Of a DNA stretch of 64,000 nt, positions 1 to 8,416 are shown piece after piece (positions within the stretch are counted from its first letter, which is position 1; each line of letters begins with the position of its first letter). Source of the stretch: Aliiruegeria sabulilitoris (GTDB taxonomy: Bacteria; Pseudomonadota; Alphaproteobacteria; Rhodobacterales; Rhodobacteraceae); contig NZ_LOAS01000001.1 of the NCBI RefSeq assembly GCF_001558155.1, positions 124,001 through 188,000 of the forward strand, written 5' to 3'. The notes under the pieces are model-generated. The model was not told the origin of the DNA. It saw only the letters and a list, made by a program, of their open reading frames with translations, and ran no database searches. The position numbers and the translations under genes were made by a program.

Positions 1-382
1 CGACGTGCCTGCCTGGCAGATGCCGCAAGGTGGCATCGACAAGGGTGAGAGCTGGCGCGACGCGGCATTGCGCGAGTTGTGGGAGGAAACCGGGGTTACC
101 GAGGATCTGGTCGAGGTCGTTGCCGAGACCGAAGACTGGGTGCGTTACGATCTGCCCGACCACCTGATCGGCAAGATCTGGAAGGGCAAGTATCGCGGGC
201 AGCAGCAGAAATGGATGCTGCTGCGTTTTCTTGGGAGCGACGACCAGGTGCAGATTGAAACCGCGCATCCGGAATTTTCCGAATGGCGTTGGCTTCCGGC
301 CGAGGAGCTGGTGGCGAATATCGTTCCGTTCAAGCGTGCTGTCTACGAGCTGGTCGTGGAAGCCTTCGCGGAACATCTTTAA
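1..382 (+). CDS. rppH: RNA pyrophosphohydrolase RppH (3' part, 5' end outside window)
   Basis: Nudix hydrolase that removes pyrophosphate from the 5' end of mRNA and so triggers decay. The Nudix box is complete ([20 protein letters not shown], followed by TGV), preceded by the AWQMPQ stretch characteristic of RppH rather than other Nudix enzymes. About 126 residues are present; the family is usually near 160, so roughly the first 30-35 residues lie upstream of the window. The stop lies 23 bases from the convergent fcl stop, with a GGAGGCCTCC palindrome between them but no T-run. Function by family is well established; the start cannot be seen here. Confidence 0.9.
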   Translation, partial: DVPAWQMPQGGIDKGESWRDAALRELWEETGVTEDLVEVVAETEDWVRYDLPDHLIGKIWKGKYRGQQQKWMLLRFLGSDDQVQIETAHPEFSEWRWLPAEELVANIVPFKRAVYELVVEAFAEHL

Positions 383-405
383 GCGGCGCGGAGGCCTCCG
401 CCCGA

Positions 406-1377
406 TTACTTTGCGCGGAAATCGTCCTGATGTTCGAGGAACCATGTGTAGGTTTCGCGGATACCTTCTTGGAGCGGGATGGACGCCTTCCAGCCCAGAC
501 GTTCCAGGCGACTGACATCCATGAGCTTGCGCATGGTTCCGTCCGGTTTGCTGGCATCAAAGACCAGCTCGCCCTGAAAACCTGTCGCCTCCGCCACCAT
601 CTCCGCCAGCTGCCTGATAGTCACATCCGTTCCCGAGCCGACATTGATATGGCTGAGCATCGGTTCGGTTTCGCGCTGGTAGGTTTCGGCGTCGAGACCC
701 ATCACGAAGAGCGAGGCCTCGGCCATGTCGTCGACATGCAGGAATTCACGGCAAGGCTTGCCGGAGCCCCAGACAACGACCTCCTTGTCCCCACGTCGAG
801 CGGCTTCGTGAAAACGCCGCATCAGCGCCGGCATCACGTGGCTGTTCTCAGGGTGGAAATTGTCGCCCGGCCCGTAGAGGTTGGTCGGCATGACCGAGCG
901 GTAATCGGTGCCGTGCTGGCGGTTGTAGCTCTCGCAGAGCTTGATGCCGGCGATCTTGGCGATGGCATAGGGCTCGTTGGTCGGCTCCAGCGTGCCGGTC
1001 AGAAGTGCATCCTCGCGCATCGGCTGCGGCACGGCGCGCGGGTAGATGCAGCTCGACCCGAGTTGCAGCAGCTTGCGCACACCCGCCTGAAAGGCCTGAT
1101 GGATCACGTTGCACTCGATCATCAGGTTCTCGTAGATGAAATTCGCCGGATAACTATTGTTGGCATGGATGCCGCCGACACGGGCCGCCGCCAGGATCAC
1201 CTGATCCGGGCGCTCGGCCTGCATGAAATCCCGCACCGCCGCCTGGTCCGTCAGATCCAGTTCCGAGGAGCGGCGCGTGACCAGCTCCAGGTCCTCGCCC
1301 GCCGCCCGGCGCGCTTCCAGCCGGCGCAGGATCGCGCCGCCAACCATGCCGCGATGGCCTGCCACATAGATTTTCAT
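406..1377 (-). CDS. fcl: GDP-L-fucose synthase
   Basis: NADPH-dependent epimerase/reductase that turns GDP-4-keto-6-deoxy-D-mannose into GDP-L-fucose, the donor for surface polysaccharide. It is an extended short-chain dehydrogenase of 323 residues, the normal family length, with the nucleotide-binding GxxGxxG (residues 7-13) and the catalytic set Ser108, Tyr137 and Lys141 (YAIAK). It starts one base after the gmd stop, so the two are translationally linked and the product of Gmd is its substrate. No glycosyltransferase is visible next to the pair, so the polysaccharide it serves is unknown. Confidence 0.93.
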   Translation of the reverse strand: MKIYVAGHRGMVGGAILRRLEARRAAGEDLELVTRRSSELDLTDQAAVRDFMQAERPDQVILAAARVGGIHANNSYPANFIYENLMIECNVIHQAFQAGVRKLLQLGSSCIYPRAVPQPMREDALLTGTLEPTNEPYAIAKIAGIKLCESYNRQHGTDYRSVMPTNLYGPGDNFHPENSHVMPALMRRFHEAARRGDKEVVVWGSGKPCREFLHVDDMAEASLFVMGLDAETYQRETEPMLSHINVGSGTDVTIRQLAEMVAEATGFQGELVFDASKPDGTMRKLMDVSRLERLGWKASIPLQEGIRETYTWFLEHQDDFRAK

Positions 1378-1378
1378 C

Positions 1379-2500
1379 TCAGCCCTCCAGCGACATCGGC
1401 AATTCGTAGCCGTGCTCCTTGAGCAGGGCGTGCCGGCGGGCAGTCTTGAGGTCCTCGGCCACCATCTCGGCGCACATTTCCTGCGTCGTGATCTCGGGCA
1501 CCCAGCCGAGCTTTTCCTTGGCCTTGGCCGGGTCGCCCAGCAGGGTTTCCACCTCGGCGGGGCGGAAATAGCGCGGATCGATGCGCAGGATCACGTCGCC
1601 CGGCTTCACCGCCGGCGCCATGTCCGAAGTCACCGCAGAGACGGTGGCGATCTCTTCCACGCCCGTGCCGGAGAATTCGAGCTCGATGCCCAGCTCCCGC
1701 GCGCTCCAGGTGATGAACTCGCGCACCGAATACTGCACGCCGGTGGCGATGACGAAATCGTCCGGCACGTCCTGCTGCAGCATCATCCACTGCATACGGA
1801 CGTAGTCCTTGGCATGACCCCAGTCGCGCAGCGCATCGATATTGCCCATGTAGAGGCAATCCTCGAGTCCTTGCGCGATATTGGCCAGCCCGCGGGTAAT
1901 CTTGCGGGTCACGAAGGTCTCGCCGCGGCGCGGAGACTCGTGGTTGAACAGGATCCCGTTGCAGGCATACATCCCGTAGGCCTCGCGGTAATTCACCGTG
2001 ATCCAGTAGGCATACATCTTGGCCACGGCATAGGGCGAGCGCGGATAGAAGGGCGTCGTCTCGCGCTGCGGCGTCTCCTGCACGAGGCCGTAGAGCTCCG
2101 AGGTCGAGGCCTGGTAGAAACGGGTCTTCTTCTCCAGCCCGAGGAAACGGATCGCTTCCAGCAGGCGCAACGTGCCGATCGCGTCGACATCGGCGGTGTA
2201 TTCGGGCGCCTCGAAGCTCACCGCCACATGGCTCTGCGCACCGAGGTTGTAGACCTCGTCAGGCTGCACTTCCTGCAGGATCCGGGTGAGGTTGGAGGTG
2301 TCGGTCAGATCCCCGTAATGCAGGATGAAATTCGCATTGTTGACATGCGGATCCTGGTAGATGTGATCCACTCGCTGGGTGTTGAACAGCGAGGCACGCC
2401 GCTTGATGCCATGAACCTCGTAGCCTTTCTCCAGAAGAAATTCCGCCAGGTAGGACCCGTCCTGCCCCGTTACACCGGTGATGAGAGCCCTTTTCGCCAT
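1379..2500 (-). CDS. gmd: GDP-mannose 4,6-dehydratase
   Basis: First step from GDP-D-mannose towards GDP-L-fucose (or GDP-rhamnose/perosamine). The protein has the Rossmann motif GVTGQDG near its N-terminus and the YAVAK catalytic Tyr/Lys. I place the start at the ATG giving MAKRALITG, which has GAGGA about a dozen bases upstream; an in-frame start seven codons earlier is possible. Length from this start is 373 residues, typical for the family. It is the first gene of a two-gene operon with fcl. Confidence 0.93.
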   Translation of the reverse strand: MAKRALITGVTGQDGSYLAEFLLEKGYEVHGIKRRASLFNTQRVDHIYQDPHVNNANFILHYGDLTDTSNLTRILQEVQPDEVYNLGAQSHVAVSFEAPEYTADVDAIGTLRLLEAIRFLGLEKKTRFYQASTSELYGLVQETPQRETTPFYPRSPYAVAKMYAYWITVNYREAYGMYACNGILFNHESPRRGETFVTRKITRGLANIAQGLEDCLYMGNIDALRDWGHAKDYVRMQWMMLQQDVPDDFVIATGVQYSVREFITWSARELGIELEFSGTGVEEIATVSAVTSDMAPAVKPGDVILRIDPRYFRPAEVETLLGDPAKAKEKLGWVPEITTQEMCAEMVAEDLKTARRHALLKEHGYELPMSLEG

Positions 2501-2699
2501 GTTAACCATCGTCCTCAACATTCATTTCAAAGCGATGCTGGCAGGTTCGGGCCTGGCAGCATTCGCAATGCCTCCTTCAAACCTGACCGATCTGCGTTCG
2601 GCAAGGCATTCCTTGCCCCTGTATGAAAGAAGAGGCTGCCACGAGGGGGATTGGCTGGTCGCGATGACGGACGGTAAGTGTCCCGGCCCCGCCAAGAGC

Positions 2700-3470
2700 T
2701 CAGCCCGGAAAGATCTTCGCCATCTGCGCGTCGAAACGTGCCCAGCTCATGGTGGCCCGGTTTCCAGAAAGCCCGTGGTAATGCGACTTGCCCGACGAGG
2801 TCGGCAGCCCGGCCCAGATCCGCGCAAGATTGTTCATGAACTGGTGTCGGGAGATCTCCTCCTGTTGGAACTGACCAAAACCGGCTTCCTCCAGAAGCTT
2901 CATCGCAAGTGCATCCTGCAGGTTTGGCGAGAACAGCTTGTCCTCTCCGACACCCAACTCGCGGACGAGCCGGCGGAGCGTCTTGGGAATGAACTGGTAG
3001 CGGCCGATTGCGTGTTGCTGGCCGGGGGTCTGATCGATCCACGCATAGATTTCTGCAATCGTCAGCCGGGTTGGACGCCGCGGCGGGCGGATCTTGGCCG
3101 CAAGTTGGACTGCATCGTAACCGGCGGCGCCGGCCTCCGCTTGGGCAATGAGTTGCAAAACCTTGCCGGCCGATGATTTCCGCAGCGCGTCCCAACCGCC
3201 CAGAGGCACGACCAGCCTGCGCGCCGCGGGGCTCCCTGCGGATTTTGGCGCCAACGCGAACAAGCTGGCTCCCTCGCGCCCGGAGAACAGGGAGGCGGCG
3301 TTCTGGCCCGCATTGCCGGAAGCTTGGCGATGGACGACCGGAACTATGGCTCCTGCTCCGCCGAAGACCGATCCCGCGCGATGTTTCGGCATCGCCTCGG
3401 CCAACAGGTCTTGCGGGACACAGATGGCAAGGACAAGCGCCAAAGCGGGGAGTAGGGCAACAGGGAACAT
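2700..3470 (-). CDS. exported lysozyme-like / muramidase domain protein
   Basis: 256 residues. The first ~25 residues form a signal peptide (hydrophobic MFPVALLPALALVLAIC, then an A-rich cleavage zone). The C-terminal half, from about residue 100, has the layout of lambda-type lysozyme-fold enzymes: LIAQAEAGAAGYDAV carrying the likely catalytic Glu, then IGRYQFIPKTL. This suggests a periplasmic peptidoglycan-cleaving enzyme, perhaps a lytic transglycosylase. The middle (residues 25-95) is low-similarity linker. No phage genes surround it, so it is more likely a cell-wall housekeeping enzyme than a prophage remnant. Activity is inferred from the fold, not shown. Confidence 0.65.
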   Translation of the reverse strand: MFPVALLPALALVLAICVPQDLLAEAMPKHRAGSVFGGAGAIVPVVHRQASGNAGQNAASLFSGREGASLFALAPKSAGSPAARRLVVPLGGWDALRKSSAGKVLQLIAQAEAGAAGYDAVQLAAKIRPPRRPTRLTIAEIYAWIDQTPGQQHAIGRYQFIPKTLRRLVRELGVGEDKLFSPNLQDALAMKLLEEAGFGQFQQEEISRHQFMNNLARIWAGLPTSSGKSHYHGLSGNRATMSWARFDAQMAKIFPG

Positions 3471-3617
3471 TCACGCCTCGTTCTGAGAGCACCGCATTGC
3501 CGGTAATTTCGGCAATACCGGTTCAGATTTCCTTTCCAAGGCTCCCCAAGGCCGGATTAGAACCGAAGGAAATGTCTAAGATTGACACTATCGCGCGCTT
3601 CGAACACATCGCTCGCC

Positions 3618-4508
3618 ATGACACGTTCACGCGCAACCGCCATCGGCTTCGTCGCCGTCCTCCTCTGGGCTCTCCTGGCACTGTTCACCGTAGGCAGCGT
3701 CCCGGTGCCGCCATTGCAATTGACTGCGATGAGCTTCGCCATTGGCGGCGCAATCGGGATCATCTGGACAATCGTCGGCGGGGGCGCCCATCGCCTGCGC
3801 GGAATTAGTTGGAAAATCTATGCTTTCGGCACGGTCGGCCTGTTCGGCTACCATTTCTTCTATTTCTCGGCACTGCGCCTCGCGCCCCCCGCACAGGCCG
3901 GCCTCATTGCCTATCTCTGGCCGCTGCTGATCGTGCTGATGTCCGGACTTCTGCCGGGAGAACGGCTGAGAGCCGGCCACCTCGCCGGAGGAGCTCTCGG
4001 GTTTGCCGGCGCCGCGCTCATCATCCTGGGCGACGGGCAAAGCTTCGGCGGCGACGCCTGGACCGGCTATGCCCTGGCGCTCGCCTGTGCGTTCTTCTGG
4101 TCCGGCTACTCGGTCATTTCCCGCCGTCTCGGGCATGCGCCGACCGAAACTGTGGCGATCTTCTGCCTGGCCACGGCGGTCCTCTCCGCGCTCGCCCATT
4201 TCGCCATGGAACAAACCGTGATGCCAACAACGGCACTGGGCTGGGCAAGCGTCGTAGCGCTCGGATTGGGGCCGGTCGGGCTCGCATTCTATGTCTGGGA
4301 TATCGGGGTGAAGCAGGGGGATATCCAGCTTCTGGGTGTAGCAAGCTACGCGGCGCCATTGCTGTCGACCCTGGCGCTCATTCTCGCCGGTCTGGCGGCA
4401 CCGACGCCCAAGCTGCTGCTGGCGGCGGCGCTTATCACCGGGGGCGCTGTGCTGGCCGCTCGGGCCAGCACCCGCCCCCAAAAGGTTACGCGGTCGTCAG
4501 ACGCGTGA
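3618..4508 (+). CDS. EamA/DMT-family transporter
   Basis: Ten-helix inner-membrane exporter of the drug/metabolite transporter superfamily, near 296 residues from the ATG chosen here (MTRSRATAIGF). A TTG start 36 bases upstream (3582) is also open and has GAAGGA ahead of it, so the start is uncertain. The two-repeat EamA layout is visible as alternating hydrophobic segments with the W-P-L motif (AYLWPLLIVLMSGLL). The sequence looks closest to YddG-like exporters of aromatic amino acids, but substrate cannot be decided from sequence. Its 3' end overlaps the convergent DUF465 gene by 23 bases. Confidence 0.85.
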   Translation: MTRSRATAIGFVAVLLWALLALFTVGSVPVPPLQLTAMSFAIGGAIGIIWTIVGGGAHRLRGISWKIYAFGTVGLFGYHFFYFSALRLAPPAQAGLIAYLWPLLIVLMSGLLPGERLRAGHLAGGALGFAGAALIILGDGQSFGGDAWTGYALALACAFFWSGYSVISRRLGHAPTETVAIFCLATAVLSALAHFAMEQTVMPTTALGWASVVALGLGPVGLAFYVWDIGVKQGDIQLLGVASYAAPLLSTLALILAGLAAPTPKLLLAAALITGGAVLAARASTRPQKVTRSSDA

Positions 4509-4653
4509 TTTCCTCTTTTATTCGAAGTTTCTGCTTCTTGAGTTCTACAATTTCGAGGTCGTCGGAGCCGGGGGCAGATTGAATTTCTTCCACTTTAGCC
4601 GAAAGCGAGGCGTGCTTCTTGCGGAGCTCTTCAACGCGGGCGGACTCGGACAT
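4486..4653 (-). CDS. DUF465 (YdcH-family) small coiled-coil protein
   Basis: A 55-residue protein beginning MSESARVEELRKKHASLSAK and ending in KEEITRLTTA. It is charged and helical, with heptad-like spacing through most of its length, as in the DUF465/YdcH family whose function is unknown. A strong ribosome binding site (GAGAGGAGAAG) lies just upstream of the ATG. The 3' end overlaps the end of the DMT transporter on the other strand. Confidence 0.75.
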   Translation of the reverse strand: MSESARVEELRKKHASLSAKVEEIQSAPGSDDLEIVELKKQKLRIKEEITRLTTA

Positions 4654-4779
4654 GGCCTACTTCTCCTCTCAAGGTCTGTGTACGACTCAAGTGCACCACG
4701 ATTTTCCAGTGTTGTCACGTCGAACCGACCCGGCTGATGAATATTTTACACCGGCCCTGTAAATCATTCCTGAAATTAC

Positions 4780-5574
4780 CTATATAGCAGCGCCAAGGCC
4801 CGGGAATGGGGCACCATCGCGCAACAGACGCGAAATCTCCGGCCGATAATCGTCACCGTCAAATTCATGCATCCGCCCCTGGTGGAGGATGACCGGCGCA
4901 TGCAGGCGCAGCGGCGCCCTGCCCCCCTTCCGCGCCCTCAGCACAATCAGGTTTGCGTCCCGGCCTTCCCGTGGCAGCAACGGCTGGATCTGGACCGAGC
5001 CGAGCCCCGCGAAATTGCCGAGAATGTTGCCAAGCCGCTCCGGTCGGTGGATCATGGTCAGCCAGCCCTTGGGCGCGAGCCGACGGGCGGCCACGGCGAT
5101 CCAGTCGGCCAACGCGGTCTCCTCGCCCATCGCCGCCTCGCGCGCGCTGTGGGGCGAGCTGTGCGACCGGTCGCGCAGGAAATAGGGCGGGTTGACGATG
5201 ACGTGGTCAAAGCTGCGCTGGCGGAGCTCCGGTGGCAATTGCGTCAGGTCCGCCTCGAAGATCTCCACGCGCGCGCCGCAATCCACAGCGTTTCGACGGG
5301 CGAGAACGGCCATCTCGGCCTGCCGCTCCACCCCCACCAGATCGAGATCCGGAACCCGCGCGGCCAGGCACAGCGCGGCCGTGCCGACACCGCAGCCAAG
5401 CTCCAGCACGCTCTGCCCCGGCTCTGCCGGACAGGCCGAGGCCAGCAAAACCGGATCGATTCCCGCACGATACCCCTTGGCCGGTTGCCATATCGACAGC
5501 CGCCCGCCGAGATACTCGTCGCGCCGGAGCGCCGGGTCTGTCACGTCACCTGTCCTCCGAAACGTGGATGTCAT
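4780..5574 (-). CDS. tRNA1(Val) (adenine-N6)-methyltransferase-like protein (TrmN6/YfiC family)
   Basis: Rossmann-fold SAM-dependent methyltransferase of 264 residues. SAM-binding motif I is LELGCGVGTAAL, and the catalytic motif IV is NPPYF, which marks amino-group (N6-adenine or glutamine) methyltransferases. The N-terminal YRAGIDPVLLA segment is typical of the TrmN6 group that modifies A37 of valine tRNA. Target RNA is inferred from the family. It begins inside the end of the DUF2007 gene (29-base overlap), so the two are probably one transcript. Confidence 0.82.
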   Translation of the reverse strand: MTSTFRRTGDVTDPALRRDEYLGGRLSIWQPAKGYRAGIDPVLLASACPAEPGQSVLELGCGVGTAALCLAARVPDLDLVGVERQAEMAVLARRNAVDCGARVEIFEADLTQLPPELRQRSFDHVIVNPPYFLRDRSHSSPHSAREAAMGEETALADWIAVAARRLAPKGWLTMIHRPERLGNILGNFAGLGSVQIQPLLPREGRDANLIVLRARKGGRAPLRLHAPVILHQGRMHEFDGDDYRPEISRLLRDGAPFPGLGAAI

Positions 5575-5767
5575 TGTCCCGCAGGGCTGCGCGGGCGAGA
5601 AACAGGTCCTCGTCGCGCACCATCAGGCGGCGGGGAAGAATACCGATCGAACCTTCGAGGACGCTCATATGGACGTCCATTTCGAAGCAGTCTATATCCT
5701 CGCCATCGAGGAGGGATTTCGCGAAGGCGATCACGGTGGGGTCGTTTGTGCGCAGAACCTCTTTCAT
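5546..5767 (-). CDS. DUF2007 domain protein
   Basis: 73-residue protein starting MKEVLRTNDPTVIAFAKSLL and containing the FEMDVHMSVLEGSIG core seen in the DUF2007 family ('putative signal transducing protein', alpha/beta ferredoxin-like fold). The family's role is unknown. It is divergent from the octaprenyl diphosphate synthase gene with a 55-base gap and overlaps the methyltransferase gene downstream, so it is probably the first gene of a two-gene operon. Confidence 0.8.
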   Translation of the reverse strand: MKEVLRTNDPTVIAFAKSLLDGEDIDCFEMDVHMSVLEGSIGILPRRLMVRDEDLFLARAALRDNDIHVSEDR

Positions 5768-5822
5768 GCAGCAGACTTACGAGAAGGCCCACCGCCTTGT
5801 CGAGCAGGGTTACGAGACCGTG

Positions 5823-6824
5823 ATGAGCCTGGACGACGCCAGCCAGAAACCGCATGACCGCCTCGCCGCCGTTCTGGCGGGAGATATGGGACGTGTAAAC
5901 GACCTAATCCGCAAGCGGATGGCGTCCGAACATGCGCCGCGCATTCCGGAGGTGACGGCGCATCTTGTCGAGGCTGGCGGCAAGCGGCTGCGACCGATGC
6001 TGACGCTCGCGGCGGCGCGGATGTGCGGCTACGAGGGCGACAACCACGTCAAACTGGCCGCCACGGTGGAGTTCATCCACACGGCCACGCTGCTGCATGA
6101 CGACGTCGTGGACGAAAGCGGACAACGCCGTGGCCGTCCCACAGCGAACCTGCTTTGGGACAACAAGTCCTCGGTGCTGGTGGGCGATTACCTCTTTGCC
6201 CGTTCCTTCCAGTTGATGGTGGAGACGGACAGCCTGCGGGTGATGGACATCCTCGCCAATGCCTCCGCCGTGATCGCCGAGGGTGAAGTGTTGCAAATGA
6301 CGGCGGCGCAGGACCTCGCGACCACCGAAGAGATTTACCTGCAGGTGATCCGCGGCAAGACGGCCGCTCTGTTTGCGGCCGCCTGCGAGGTTGGCGGCGT
6401 GGTGGCCGGCGCCGAAGAAGCGCAAGTGACAGCGCTGCGCGACTATGGCGACGCGCTCGGCATCAGCTTCCAGATCGTCGACGACCTGCTGGATTACGGT
6501 GGAGATTCCTCTGCGACCGGCAAGAATGTCGGCGACGATTTCCGCGAACGCAAGCTGACCATGCCCGTGATCAAGGCGGTGGCAGCCGCCGACACCGAAC
6601 AGCGCGCCTTTTGGAGCCGTGTGATCGAGAAGGGCGACCAGAAAGACGGTGACCTGGACCACGCGCTCGCCCTCATTTCCCATCACGGCACGATGGAAGC
6701 CACGCGACAGCAAGCGCTTGTCTGGGCCGACCGCGCCAAATCCGCGCTGGCGACGCTGCCGGAGAGCGATATTCGCGGGATGCTGACGGATCTGGCCGAT
6801 TACGTGGTGGCGCGGGTCCGGTAA
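5823..6824 (+). CDS. ispB: octaprenyl/polyprenyl diphosphate synthase
   Basis: Trans-polyprenyl synthase that makes the side chain of ubiquinone. Both Mg-binding aspartate-rich motifs are present: LLHDDVVDES and IVDDLLDYGG, with the GGKRLRPML substrate-binding stretch in between the start and motif one. From the chosen ATG (MSLDDASQKPHDRL) the protein has 333 residues, which matches the family; in-frame starts further upstream would run into the divergent DUF2007 gene's start and leave no promoter. Chain length (C40 or C50) cannot be read from sequence with certainty; C50 is usual in Rhodobacteraceae. Confidence 0.88.
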   Translation: MSLDDASQKPHDRLAAVLAGDMGRVNDLIRKRMASEHAPRIPEVTAHLVEAGGKRLRPMLTLAAARMCGYEGDNHVKLAATVEFIHTATLLHDDVVDESGQRRGRPTANLLWDNKSSVLVGDYLFARSFQLMVETDSLRVMDILANASAVIAEGEVLQMTAAQDLATTEEIYLQVIRGKTAALFAAACEVGGVVAGAEEAQVTALRDYGDALGISFQIVDDLLDYGGDSSATGKNVGDDFRERKLTMPVIKAVAAADTEQRAFWSRVIEKGDQKDGDLDHALALISHHGTMEATRQQALVWADRAKSALATLPESDIRGMLTDLADYVVARVR

Positions 6825-6832
6825 GCCTCAGG

Positions 6833-6860
6833 TGCTGCTTGTTGGAAAAAGCAGCAATCC
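6833..6860 (+). terminator. possible hairpin after ispB
   Basis: TGCTGCTT (6833-6840) pairs perfectly with AAGCAGCA (6849-6856) across an eight-base loop, starting eight bases after the ispB stop. There is no immediate T-run, only a short CCTTTT further on, so termination efficiency is doubtful; it may simply be an mRNA 3'-end stem-loop. Confidence 0.35.
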
Positions 6861-7029
6861 CGGCCCGTCCTTTTGCTCGTTCGTTCGGCAGGGCACCGTT
6901 ACGCCTTGCAGCGCGACGTCCCTGCCGCCGAATACGGGCGTGCGCTCGTCATTTGGGAAGCTCTCGGCTTGAGGCGTGGGACCGCCAATCACTTCAGGCT
7001 TGCAACGCTTGCCAAGGGGTCTCCGGCGA

Positions 7030-8064
7030 TCACCCGTGGAGCGCACGGGCCTCCGAGAACGACACAAGCCGCTTGCTGTCCGTATCCCACAGCTTCAGCT
7101 TGACCGTCGACAGGCTCTGCCCAATCGTCATCCGGTTGCTCTGAGCCAGTTCCGCGTGATCCTGAAGGACCTCAGGCAGGCGGTAGAACGGAATGCGGCT
7201 ATAGAGATGGTGCACGTGGTGAATCCCGATATTTGCCGAGATCCATTGCAGAACCGATGGCAGCACGTAGTGCGAGCTTCCGTGCAACGCGGATTCGTGC
7301 AGTTGCCAGTTCTCTTCTGACTCCCACTGTGTGTGCTCGAATTGGTGCTGCACATAGAAGAGCCAAACCCCCGCGGTGGCGGCAATCAGGGTCGATGGCA
7401 GAAAGATCAGAAGCAGCGGCATCGCTCCGCCGAGGTACCAGATCAGCGCGACAGCCAGCAGAATGGCGATATTCGTACCCATTGAGCTGACCCAATATCT
7501 CGCGCCGTTCATGAGCCCCAATGGCAAGCGATTCTCCAGCAGGAAGAGATAGCCCGGACCGAACCCGAACATGGTAACCGGATGACGGTAGAGACGGTAC
7601 TTGAGGCGGCCGAACGGCGTCAGGTCTGAAAACTCCTCGACGGTCAGGGTCAGGATATCGCCCATGCCCCGCCTGTTCAGGTTGCCCGCCGAACTATGAT
7701 GGATCGAATGCGCCCGACGCCAGACATCGTAAGGCGTCAACGTGAGCACGCCGATGCACCGCCCCACCCAATCGCTGACCGTCCGGTTGGAGAAGAACGA
7801 GCCATGCCCGCAATCATGTTGGATCGCGAAAAGGCGCAGCAGGAAAGGCGCGATCAGAAGCGAGCCGCCCAGGGCCAGCCAATAGCTGATCGACATCGCA
7901 TAGAGGGCGACGCCCCAGAGCACCACGAATGGAATGGCTGTAATTGCCAGTTCGTATGTGCTGCGGCGGTTGCTCGGCTCGCGATAGCTGGCCAGAACCT
8001 TGACCCAGTCTTTGGCTTGTCTTTGGCTCGGCTGAGCCCCGATTCGTCCAGAAAGTTCGATCAT
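7030..8064 (-). CDS. membrane fatty acid desaturase
   Basis: Integral-membrane di-iron desaturase of 344 residues, introducing a double bond into membrane fatty acyl chains. The three histidine boxes are present: HDCGHGSF, HSIHHSSAG (HxxHH) and HHVHHLYSRIP. Hydrophobic segments at about residues 40-85 and 185-235 flank the boxes as in the family. Positional specificity (delta-9, delta-12 or a sphingolipid/carotenoid-type substrate) cannot be assigned. It stands alone, not in an obvious operon. The start ATG (MIELSGRIG) is the only good one before the conserved region. Confidence 0.85.
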   Translation of the reverse strand: MIELSGRIGAQPSQRQAKDWVKVLASYREPSNRRSTYELAITAIPFVVLWGVALYAMSISYWLALGGSLLIAPFLLRLFAIQHDCGHGSFFSNRTVSDWVGRCIGVLTLTPYDVWRRAHSIHHSSAGNLNRRGMGDILTLTVEEFSDLTPFGRLKYRLYRHPVTMFGFGPGYLFLLENRLPLGLMNGARYWVSSMGTNIAILLAVALIWYLGGAMPLLLIFLPSTLIAATAGVWLFYVQHQFEHTQWESEENWQLHESALHGSSHYVLPSVLQWISANIGIHHVHHLYSRIPFYRLPEVLQDHAELAQSNRMTIGQSLSTVKLKLWDTDSKRLVSFSEARALHG

Positions 8065-8416
8065 GCGTCTACTTTGTTGTTACCCGGGCAAGCCGATACC
8101 CTATCAGCGTCCCGACACAAGTGAATTCCGCTTGTACGTCGCATTGATCGAAGAAGCGTGAAAATGGGTCTTGCCATCCGATGGGGCCGGACAAATAGAG
8201 AATCGCGTCGCGAAACGCTGCAATGATCCGAGCCGTTCCTGACCCATTGGGAGCCAGATCGGTGCAGCGCAAGTCGCGGGCATCCTTTCCATTTTCCCGA
8301 ATATCCGCTGTGCCGGCCTGTCTTTTATTCAGTTTTGGATCCACTCCCGCCGCGCCTCCGTGGGTGTCGCGCGAACCGGGCGTCACGCCGGGCAGGCATG
8401 AGGCCAGCCCCTTACT
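8065..8416. other. 352-base stretch without a convincing gene
   Basis: Lies upstream of the desaturase and downstream of the DUF4175 gene (both on the minus strand). A 105-codon minus frame (8069-8386) is open but has no recognisable domain, no ribosome binding site and odd composition, so I do not call it. No tRNA or clear hairpin terminator was found. It presumably holds the desaturase promoter. Confidence 0.5.

Noticed and set aside
2527-3492. 321-codon minus frame overlapping the lysozyme-like gene in another frame
   Set aside because: The overlapping frame 2700-3470 has a signal peptide and a recognisable lysozyme-type active-site region; this one has Cys/Arg/Pro-rich shadow composition.
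8069-8386. 105-codon minus frame between the desaturase and DUF4175 genes
   Set aside because: No ribosome binding site, no recognisable domain, unusual composition.
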